Shown here: positions 1 through 5,584 of the stretch, one piece after another
How positions within the stretch are numbered: position 1 is the stretch's first letter
Layout of the letters: the number at the start of each line of letters is the position of its first letter
DNA from: an uncultured Ruminobacter sp.
GTDB taxonomy: Bacteria > Pseudomonadota > Gammaproteobacteria > Enterobacterales > Succinivibrionaceae
Reading direction: 5' to 3'
Assembly (NCBI GenBank): GCA_900767005.1
Contig: CAAFXL010000102.1
Span: forward strand, 1 to 5,584
DNA: 5,584 nucleotides
Position numbers and translations under genes: made by a program
The notes under the pieces: model-generated
Seen by the model: the letters and a program-made list of their open reading frames with translations, nothing else
Databases searched by the model: none
Told to the model about the DNA's origin: nothing

Positions 1-20
1 CGTTAAGCCTTATTTATCGT

Positions 21-52
21 TACTTTTTCAGCTTTTTTGAACTGCAAAAGTA
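21..52. repeat. Imperfect inverted repeat upstream of galU
   Basis: The arms TACTTTTTCAG (21-31) and CTGCAAAAGTA (42-52) are reverse complements at 10 of 11 positions. The only mismatch is T28 against C45, and a 10-base centre separates the arms. No T-run follows directly on either strand, so it does not look like an intrinsic terminator. The candidate galU -35 box (37-42) lies in the centre and first base of the right arm, so an operator for a dimeric regulator is possible. Arm centres are about two helical turns apart. The role is inferred; the repeat itself is seen directly. Confidence 0.5.
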
Positions 53-64
53 GAGTAATATATT
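37..64 (+). promoter_or_regulatory. Candidate sigma-70-type promoter for galU
   Basis: A -35-like TTGAAC (37-42) and a -10-like TATATT (59-64) are separated by 16 bp. They match the consensus hexamers at 4 and 5 of 6 positions. Transcription would start near 70-72. That would leave only about a dozen bases before the ATG at 83 but a more usual leader before the ATG at 95. The surrounding AT-richness makes chance matches common, so this is only a moderate call. Confidence 0.4.
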
Positions 65-94
65 TAAAATTTTCTTTTTTAGATGAGTTTTATA

Positions 95-988
95 ATGAAA
101 AGTTTAAAAGCAATAATACCAGTTGCAGGATTAGGTACAAAAATGCTTCCAGCAACCAAAGCTATTCCTAAAGAAATGTTACCAATTCTTGATAAACCAA
201 TTATTCAGAATATTGTTGATGAGTGTTATCAAGCAGGAATAAAAGATATTATTTTTATTACTCATTCATCTAAAAGAGCAATAGAAAATCATTTTGATAA
301 TAATTTTGAGTTAGAAGTTACTTTAGAGCGTAAATTTAAGATAGAACTTTTAACAGCACTTCAAGACATATGTCCACCAGATATTAATTTTATTCATATT
401 AGACAAGGTGAAGCAAAGGGGATTGCTGATGCATTAAATCAAGCAAAAATTTTATGTTATGGTGAACCTTTTGCGGTTCTACTACCTGATGTATTAATCA
501 ATAAATATACTTCTAGTTACGCAAAAGATAATTTGGCAGATATGATTAATAGGTTTAATGATACAGGAATTAGTCAACTTTTAGTTCGGAAGGTTCCAAT
601 GAATAAAACCCAAGATTATGGTATCGTTAAACTATCTGAGGATAAGAACTTTTTAAACTCAGGAGAACGTCAATTAATCTTTGACATGCTTGAAAAACCT
701 GCTCCTGGTACATCTCCATCAGATTTAGCAATTGTAGGAAGATATGTAGTTTCTTCTGAAATTTGGCCATTATTTGATAAAACTCCAATTAATAAAAATG
801 GTGAATTTGAATTTACTGATACATTAAGATTATTATTAAAAAATAATCCAATTGAAGCCTTAATGATGAGAGGTGATTCTTTCGATTGTGGCACTAAATT
901 AGGATATTTAAAAGCTTATATGACATATGCTTATCATGATGCAAAAATTCATAATGATATAGTGCCTTTAATGAAAAAATGTTGTTAA
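95..988 (+). CDS. galU: UTP-glucose-1-phosphate uridylyltransferase (GalU/GalF family)
   Basis: A cytoplasmic nucleotidyltransferase expected to make UDP-glucose and pyrophosphate from UTP and glucose-1-phosphate, feeding LPS, capsule and other glycan synthesis. Residues are numbered here from the ATG at 83. The N-terminal GLGT loop with PATKAIPKEMLP (16-34), HSSK (61-64), RQG (108-110), LPDV with the probable metal-binding Asp136, LEKP with Lys205, AIVGRYV (216-222) and DCG with Asp268 all follow the E. coli GalU pattern. Length is also close to E. coli GalU (about 300 residues). I prefer the start at 95: it gives an N-terminus aligning with GalU/GalF proteins, and a weak purine-rich stretch (81-87) sits 7 bases before it. 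The ATG at 83 would add four residues and has only a T-rich leader. Oddities: the usual GTR is GTK, the usual GLGHAV is GIADAL, and the protein ends in two cysteines. It is probably the housekeeping enzyme, but a diverged paralogue or altered specificity is possible. It is likely cotranscribed with the following gene. Confidence 0.88.
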   Translation: MKSLKAIIPVAGLGTKMLPATKAIPKEMLPILDKPIIQNIVDECYQAGIKDIIFITHSSKRAIENHFDNNFELEVTLERKFKIELLTALQDICPPDINFIHIRQGEAKGIADALNQAKILCYGEPFAVLLPDVLINKYTSSYAKDNLADMINRFNDTGISQLLVRKVPMNKTQDYGIVKLSEDKNFLNSGERQLIFDMLEKPAPGTSPSDLAIVGRYVVSSEIWPLFDKTPINKNGEFEFTDTLRLLLKNNPIEALMMRGDSFDCGTKLGYLKAYMTYAYHDAKIHNDIVPLMKKCC

Positions 989-1034
989 TAACATTAGAGT
1001 AGTCTTTTTAGCTAACATTAAAAATTGTATTTAT

Positions 1035-1898
1035 ATGAAAGATAAGTTAAGAGTATTTGGTAAAACAATTTATAACCGATTAGAATTTTTTAGAGTCTTA
1101 TTAAAACGTTGTTCTGATGATGATGTTTTAGTTTTATCATCTTCTTTGTCTTATACTACAATCTTATCATTGATTCCTTTGTTAGCTGTTTTACTAAGTG
1201 TTTTTTCATTATCTCCGATATTTGAAAAATTTAAGAATCAAGTATTTGATTTTATAATTAATAACATGATGCCAGATGTGGGGGATGTAGTAAGAGTTAA
1301 TATTAATTCATTTATTGCCAACGCTAGTGAGACTACATTTATTGGATTAGTTGCATTATTTGCAATTTCTTTGTTACTTATTAGAAGAATAGATATAACT
1401 TTAAATAAAATCTGGCACACCTCAAAGAAAAGATCAAAGGTTACTACTTTTTCTGTTTATTGGACTATTTTAACCTTAGGTCCTATTTTACTAGGGGTAA
1501 GTATAGCTATAATTTCTTCAATATTTGCTAAAGAGTTTCAAGGTAATTCAACAACTTTATATGGTATAAATAATTTTATATTAAGCATTGTGCCTACAAT
1601 GTTAGCTTTTCTAATATTTTTATTAATGTATACCACGGTTCCAATAAAAAATGTCGTTTTTAGGTATGCTTGTATTGGAGCTTTATTTGCGGCGATTGCT
1701 CAAGACTTGATGAGAAGACTGTTTATGTTTTTTATCATGAATTTCTCAAGCTATACAGTTATTTATGGAGCTGTTGCAATTATCCCTATTTTTATGGTTT
1801 GGACTTATATTAATTGGTGTATTGTTTTGATAGGTGCAGAAATTTCAGCAACTATTCAAGAATATAAAGTTAGCAAAAATGAGTTAAATAATAATTAG
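1035..1898 (+). CDS. yihY: YihY/BrkB-family integral inner-membrane protein
   Basis: A 287-residue multi-pass membrane protein of the YihY/virulence factor BrkB family; E. coli YihY is of similar length. Hydrophobic segments lie at about 37-60, 100-117, 139-163, 180-202, 208-225 and 243-270, giving roughly six helices. Family hallmarks are SLSYTTILSLIPLLAV (37-52), NKIWH followed by a basic loop KKRSK (124-135), YWTILTLGPILLG (142-154), and the C-terminal block YGAVAIIPIFMVW with the GAEISA end (244-272). The basic N-terminus and basic loop suggest cytoplasmic placement. Older annotations call this family ribonuclease BN, but RNase BN activity in E. coli belongs to a different protein (ElaC/Rbn). 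The molecular role is not established. The ATG at 1035 has no clear Shine-Dalgarno sequence. It lies 46 bp after galU on the same strand, probably in the same transcript. Its stop overlaps the stop of the convergent recG. Confidence 0.9.
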   Translation: MKDKLRVFGKTIYNRLEFFRVLLKRCSDDDVLVLSSSLSYTTILSLIPLLAVLLSVFSLSPIFEKFKNQVFDFIINNMMPDVGDVVRVNINSFIANASETTFIGLVALFAISLLLIRRIDITLNKIWHTSKKRSKVTTFSVYWTILTLGPILLGVSIAIISSIFAKEFQGNSTTLYGINNFILSIVPTMLAFLIFLLMYTTVPIKNVVFRYACIGALFAAIAQDLMRRLFMFFIMNFSSYTVIYGAVAIIPIFMVWTYINWCIVLIGAEISATIQEYKVSKNELNNN

Positions 1899-3958
1899 AT
1901 ATCACTTAATGATGTTCCTTCGGGATACCATCGTTTTAAAAGGTGTGGTATTAGTTCTTTATGATGTTCTGATATCTTTTTGGCAATATCATTAGCATAG
2001 TCGATTATAGTCGTGTTCTGAACATACTTAGCTACTTTAAAATTCATAGCACCTGTTTGTTCGGTTCCTAGAAGATTTCCTGGTCCACGAAATTCTAAGT
2101 CTTGTTGAGCTAGATAAAAACCATCGGTACTGTTTACTAAAGTATTTAATCTTTTTTTACTATTTTCACTTAAGTCATCAGGACAAAGTAAACAACAATA
2201 AGATTCTACAGTTCCTCTACCTACTCGTCCTCTTAATTGGTGTAATTGAGCAAGGCCATGGCGCTCAGGATTTTCTATAACAATTAGGAATGCATTAGGT
2301 ACATTAATTCCAACTTCAATAACTGATGTTGCAACAAGAATATTTATTTCACCATTGCTAAATGATTCCATAATACTTTGTTTTTCTTGTTGCTTTAGTT
2401 TTCCATGAACTAGACCCACTTTAAATTGTGGTAATTCTTGTTGTAGGAATTGCTGAGCGTTTTGAGCATCTTGACATTCTAACATTTCAGATTCTTCAAT
2501 CAGACAACATACCCAATATACTTGTAGTCCTTCTTCACATTTAGCTCTTATTCGTTCAACTAGTTTATGTTTCGCACTTTGTGAAAGTATAAATGTATGA
2601 ATAGGAATTCTTCCAGCAGGAAGTTCATTTATAATCGAAACATCTAAATCTGAATATAGTGTTTGAGCAAGTGTCCTTGGGATTGGAGTTGCTGACATTG
2701 AAAGCATGTGAGGTGAATGGTTATCCAAAGAACCCTTATTTTTTAACTGAAGTCTTTGTTTAACCCCAAATCTATGTTGTTCATCGATGATTATTAAGTC
2801 TAGTTTTTGGTAAATAATATTCTTTTGAAAAATTGCATGGGTTCCGATAATTACGTTAATTTTACCTGACTCAATATCTTTTAATAATTCTCTTTTCTCT
2901 GCTGCTTTCATATTGCTAGTAATGCAGCACGCTCTAAAACCATAATTACTTATTAGGTTTTCAAAGCTTATATAGTGTTGTTTGGCTAAGATTTCGGTTG
3001 GAACCATAACTGCAACTTGAGAACCATTTGCAATAGTTTGTAATGCAGCAAGCATTGCAACTAATGTCTTTCCTGAACCAACATCTCCTTGAAGAAGTCT
3101 ATTCATTGGTTTAGTTTTTGTTAATTCCTCACTAATTGTATTAAAAGCACTTAATTGAGCATTTGTAGGTGAAAAAGGTAGTGACTTAATAACTTGATTT
3201 ATAAAAGTTTTTCTTTGTGCAAGTGAAGTTGCATTGTTGGTTTCATTATTAGTTCTATATTGCAATAAACTTAATTGATGAGCTATTAGTTCATCAAGGA
3301 AAATTCTAATTTGACATGGATGATTAAAAGTTAATAGTTTATTGAGATCTGAATCTAATGGGGGATTGTGGATAAAGTCAAGAGCTTGTGAAAATGGAAT
3401 ATTATATTCACTTGGAAGTAAACTTAACGGATATATATCTTCTAAAGGGTTATTTTTAAGAATTTCTGTCGCAATATTTTCATATTTTCTGATAGCAGAA
3501 ATTTTAAGTCCTTTAGTTAGATGATATATTGGGGTTAAAAATTTAGAAGTTTCATTAGAATAGTCAATTTCAGGTGAGCTCATCTGAATTGAGTTCTTGT
3601 AAAATGTAACCTTACCATAAACTCTTATATGATTACCGACTTTTAGTGAATCTTTTTGAAATTGTTTAAGGTTAAAAAATGAAATTTTAAGTAACCCTGA
3701 AAAGTCTCTTAATGTAATGCTATATATATTAAATTTGGGAGATGGAATATCTTTAGATGAGACAATATCTCCTTCAACAGTCGCAAATGAATTAATTTCT
3801 AAATTAAAAATAGGTACTGTTGTTGTTCGATCGGAATATGAATAAGGCAAGAATATTAAGAGATCAAAAAGGTTATGAATATTAAGATTACTTAATACCT
3901 TACATGTTTTTTCACCAAATTTTGGAACATCTTTTAATTCTTGCTCAATAATATTCAT
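1895..3958 (-). CDS. recG: ATP-dependent DNA helicase RecG
   Basis: A superfamily 2 double-stranded DNA translocase that remodels stalled replication forks, D-loops, R-loops and Holliday junctions. At 687 residues it is full length (E. coli RecG is 693). The N-terminal wedge with an OB-like fold covers about 1-150. Helicase motifs follow in order: Walker A GDVGSGKT (291-298), VPTEILAKQH (319-328), DEQH (392-395), MSATPIPRTLA (421-431), VGLVHGKL (514-521), ATSVIEVGINVPNA (543-556) and QLRGRVGRG (574-582). The RecG-specific TRG region FYLAQQDLEFRGPGNLLG (614-631) comes next, and then the C-terminal KRWYPEG block. All catalytic motifs look intact. One deviation is GTEQTG (631-636), where E. coli has GTRQTG as I recall it. 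The ATG at 3958 follows the pssA stop by 12 AT-only bases and has no Shine-Dalgarno sequence, so translation may depend on pssA. The TAA stop overlaps the convergent yihY stop. Confidence 0.97.
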   Translation of the reverse strand: MNIIEQELKDVPKFGEKTCKVLSNLNIHNLFDLLIFLPYSYSDRTTTVPIFNLEINSFATVEGDIVSSKDIPSPKFNIYSITLRDFSGLLKISFFNLKQFQKDSLKVGNHIRVYGKVTFYKNSIQMSSPEIDYSNETSKFLTPIYHLTKGLKISAIRKYENIATEILKNNPLEDIYPLSLLPSEYNIPFSQALDFIHNPPLDSDLNKLLTFNHPCQIRIFLDELIAHQLSLLQYRTNNETNNATSLAQRKTFINQVIKSLPFSPTNAQLSAFNTISEELTKTKPMNRLLQGDVGSGKTLVAMLAALQTIANGSQVAVMVPTEILAKQHYISFENLISNYGFRACCITSNMKAAEKRELLKDIESGKINVIIGTHAIFQKNIIYQKLDLIIIDEQHRFGVKQRLQLKNKGSLDNHSPHMLSMSATPIPRTLAQTLYSDLDVSIINELPAGRIPIHTFILSQSAKHKLVERIRAKCEEGLQVYWVCCLIEESEMLECQDAQNAQQFLQQELPQFKVGLVHGKLKQQEKQSIMESFSNGEINILVATSVIEVGINVPNAFLIVIENPERHGLAQLHQLRGRVGRGTVESYCCLLCPDDLSENSKKRLNTLVNSTDGFYLAQQDLEFRGPGNLLGTEQTGAMNFKVAKYVQNTTIIDYANDIAKKISEHHKELIPHLLKRWYPEGTSLSDI

Positions 3959-3970
3959 TTTATTTAAATT

Positions 3971-5350
3971 TTATAATAGCTTTTTTAATAACCATTGAAC
4001 TCTAAAGTTCTTTACTTTTTTCAATAACTTCTGTACAGGAAGAGGGTAATTTTCAAAAGATTCAAGTTCATTAGAATTTTTAATTACAGTGGTATTTTTT
4101 AATAAGAATTGTCTTTCTGAAATTAATTGATCTTTTAGTTTTTGATCCTTATCGTAAATTAAAACTCCATTTTCGAGATCCAATCCCCATGCTCTAGGAT
4201 TAAAGTTATTACCAGTAATCAAAATATAAGTAGAATCAACTTCTAATCCCTTTACGTGGAAAGTATTATCATTATCTTTCCATAAATTAATGATTAATTG
4301 TCCTTTATTAATATAGGTTTGGTGATCATTGATGAACTTTTTAAGATTTAGCTCGTATAAATATGGAACACCACCAACTTTATTGAAATCTTCATTAGGC
4401 TTAATATAGAAGTCATTAGCGGTTTTGTCACCAACAATTAAAGATATATTGACACCACGTTGTAGGGCTTTATTAACTGCTTTTAACATCGGAGAAGGTA
4501 AATTAAAGTACGGTGTATGTATTACTACATTAGTTTTAGCAATATTTATAAGTTGAAGTATAGTTTTATTTAAATTATTTTTTTTCTTACCAAGACCAAC
4601 AAGTGGAGTTAAAGAAAGGTGATTAGATTTTAAAGGAGAACCATGAAATACATATTGCTGCTTCATGAGAATTTTCTTTTGTTGAGCAATATCTTTATAC
4701 AATTCTTTTGCTTTTGGAACATCAACTTTACATAAATCTTGAACTGCATTTGTTTCATGGAATGCGGTTGTACAATAATCACACATACAGTCAGCTAATT
4801 CTTTAGAATTGATTAAATGGTATCTATCAATTCTATAGCGATCAAATTTTTGAAGGTAAACGTTATTTATACTTGCACCACTATAAAGTACAGTATTATC
4901 TATTACAAAACCTTTTAAATGAAGAACTCCAAAAATTTCACGTTTTTTAACTGGGACACCAAAGATATTTAGCGAAAGATTATTTTCTTTAGCAAATTGC
5001 TGATACCAAACATTATTTCCAATTTGCGGACCTTTACCACAAAGTCCTCGTTGGGCACGGTGAAAATCAACGTATATTCTAACGTATAAGTTAGGATTAT
5101 TTTTTATGGTCTGAGCTATAGCATTGAGAATTTCTATACCTGCTTCATCATGTTGAAGATAGAGAGCATTAATACAGATTCTCGATTTTGCATTATTTAT
5201 TAATTTTAATAACGTTTCTCTAAAAGTAATAGGAGATTCAAGAATCTTATAATCATCTTTACTAAAAGGTATTGAATTTAAATTGTCAATTTTTGATTTA
5301 GAAAAAGAATGGTTTCTAGTTTTGTTTGACAAAAAATTATTAAAATGCAT
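3971..5350 (-). CDS. pssA: CDP-diacylglycerol-serine O-phosphatidyltransferase (type I phosphatidylserine synthase)
   Basis: Transfers a phosphatidyl group from CDP-diacylglycerol to L-serine, giving phosphatidylserine and CMP. This is the committed step to phosphatidylethanolamine. It is the E. coli-type enzyme of the phospholipase D superfamily: 459 residues against about 451 in E. coli. Two HKD motifs are present: H144-K146-D151 followed by YSGAS (156-160), and H365-K367-D372 followed by TGNNFNPRAW (379-388). Other closely E. coli-like blocks are FRETLL (43-48), DFHRAQRG (95-102), LTPLVGLGK (247-255), HTPYFNLP (278-285), GDKTANDFY (307-315) and LWKDNDNT (356-363). There is no signal peptide or transmembrane helix. 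The basic amphipathic C-terminus (about 440-459, rich in Lys and Leu) fits a peripherally membrane-bound enzyme. A Cys cluster CMCDYC (188-193) replaces non-Cys residues of the E. coli protein. It is the first gene of a likely pssA-recG unit. Confidence 0.96.
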   Translation of the reverse strand: MHFNNFLSNKTRNHSFSKSKIDNLNSIPFSKDDYKILESPITFRETLLKLINNAKSRICINALYLQHDEAGIEILNAIAQTIKNNPNLYVRIYVDFHRAQRGLCGKGPQIGNNVWYQQFAKENNLSLNIFGVPVKKREIFGVLHLKGFVIDNTVLYSGASINNVYLQKFDRYRIDRYHLINSKELADCMCDYCTTAFHETNAVQDLCKVDVPKAKELYKDIAQQKKILMKQQYVFHGSPLKSNHLSLTPLVGLGKKKNNLNKTILQLINIAKTNVVIHTPYFNLPSPMLKAVNKALQRGVNISLIVGDKTANDFYIKPNEDFNKVGGVPYLYELNLKKFINDHQTYINKGQLIINLWKDNDNTFHVKGLEVDSTYILITGNNFNPRAWGLDLENGVLIYDKDQKLKDQLISERQFLLKNTTVIKNSNELESFENYPLPVQKLLKKVKNFRVQWLLKKLL

Positions 5351-5387
5351 TGTTTACTCAATAAAATTAAAAATAAGATATTGTGTT

Positions 5388-5398
5388 ATTTTATCATA
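5388..5398 (-). promoter_or_regulatory. Candidate -10 region for the pssA-recG unit
   Basis: On the minus strand, TATGAT (5398 to 5393) overlaps an extended -10-like TGATAAAAT (5396 to 5388). Transcription would start around 5380, about 30 bases before the pssA ATG at 5350. No good -35 hexamer is found at the normal distance, which is compatible with an extended -10 promoter but is not proof. The region is AT-rich, so chance matches are likely. Confidence 0.3.
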
Positions 5399-5421
5399 GT
5401 AAAAATAAGTCATGTATTTTT

Positions 5422-5426
5422 AGAGG
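5422..5426 (+). promoter_or_regulatory. Ribosome binding site of the right-edge gene
   Basis: AGAGG is a good Shine-Dalgarno match, 8 bases before the ATG at 5435. It is the clearest ribosome binding site in the window and fixes the start at 5435 rather than at the in-frame ATG at 5441, which would be 14 bases away. An in-frame TAA at 5429-5431 rules out an earlier start. Confidence 0.65.
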
Positions 5427-5434
5427 TATAAAAA

Positions 5435-5584
5435 ATGTTTATGATAAATAATTTAAAAGCAGAAGAAAGAAGACTGATAATAAAAAATTTAGAAGCAAAC
5501 AAAATTATATATGAATGCTACTATGATGGCTCTCAAACAACTTATGCTTTTACAAATGATTGTTGGAAAGTTCCTTTAGACAAA
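5435..5584 (+). CDS. Protein of unknown function, 3' end cut by the window
   Basis: An open frame of 50 codons that is still open at the last base. The protein begins MFMINNLKAEERRL and ends in NDCWKVPLDK at the edge. I do not recognise the family. The visible part has no signal peptide or membrane segment. A charged, probably helical stretch (about 7-24, rich in Lys, Glu and Arg) is followed by a Tyr/Cys-rich stretch (about 25-45: IIYECYYDGSQTTY), perhaps the first strands of a small domain. Support for a real gene comes from the AGAGG ribosome binding site, an in-frame stop just upstream, codon use like that of its neighbours, and 50 open codons in very AT-rich DNA. It is divergent from pssA, with 84 bp between the starts. 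I found no convincing promoter of its own in that gap. Confidence 0.7.
   Translation, partial: MFMINNLKAEERRLIIKNLEANKIIYECYYDGSQTTYAFTNDCWKVPLDK

Noticed and set aside
670..894. Minus-strand open frame of 74 codons inside galU
   Set aside because: It is a shadow of galU in another frame and resembles no known family.
978..995. Inverted repeat AATGTT/AACATT over the galU stop as a terminator
   Set aside because: The stem has only six A/T-rich pairs plus a G-T pair, and the short T-run begins about ten bases later. It is too weak for an intrinsic terminator.
989..1020. Direct repeat TAACATTA (989-996 and 1013-1020) between galU and yihY
   Set aside because: It is eight bases of mostly A/T sequence in very AT-rich DNA, and chance explains it.
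1238..1420. Minus-strand open frame of 60 codons inside yihY
   Set aside because: It lies fully inside a well-supported membrane protein gene and has no independent evidence.
1035..1898. Naming the YihY-family gene ribonuclease BN
   Set aside because: The family is integral membrane. RNase BN activity in E. coli belongs to ElaC/Rbn, so the old name is a misannotation.
1901..1913. Small palindrome ATCA/TGAT at the yihY-recG junction as a bidirectional terminator
   Set aside because: The stem is only four pairs, with no G/C-rich core and no adjacent T-run.
3342..3524. Plus-strand open frame of 60 codons inside recG
   Set aside because: It is antisense to conserved recG coding sequence and resembles no known family.
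5353..5382. Plus-strand promoter TTTACT/GATATT for the right-edge gene
   Set aside because: Both boxes match only 4 of 6 positions with an 18-base spacer in A/T-rich DNA, which is not distinguishable from chance.

Overview
The window is very AT-rich and densely coded. The four complete genes encode housekeeping proteins of clearly gammaproteobacterial type. The PssA is the E. coli-like phospholipase-D-superfamily form, and the RecG and GalU also resemble E. coli proteins. Low GC together with E. coli-like gene types points to a Francisella-like or other AT-rich gammaproteobacterium. This assignment is an inference from composition and protein resemblance; no diagnostic RNA gene is present.

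Layout. Positions 1-82 hold a promoter-like region with a strong imperfect inverted repeat. The plus-strand pair galU (95-988) and a YihY/BrkB-family membrane protein gene (1035-1898) follow, 46 bp apart with no convincing terminator between them. recG (3958 down to 1895) and pssA (5350 down to 3971) lie on the minus strand. pssA is upstream and only 12 bp separate it from recG, so they look like one transcription unit. The yihY and recG stop codons overlap tail to tail, leaving no room for an intergenic terminator. After an 84 bp divergent intergenic region, a plus-strand gene of unknown function starts at 5435 with a good ribosome binding site and runs off the right edge.

Function. GalU makes UDP-glucose for envelope polysaccharide. 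PssA makes phosphatidylserine, the precursor of phosphatidylethanolamine. YihY is an inner-membrane protein of uncertain role. RecG remodels stalled forks and recombination intermediates. Three genes are linked to the envelope, but they share no single pathway with RecG. I see no mobile element, CRISPR array, tRNA, rRNA or toxin/defence system, and no clear new system. The points most worth checking are the unusual active-site motifs in GalU, the inverted repeat at its promoter, and the unidentified gene at the right edge.
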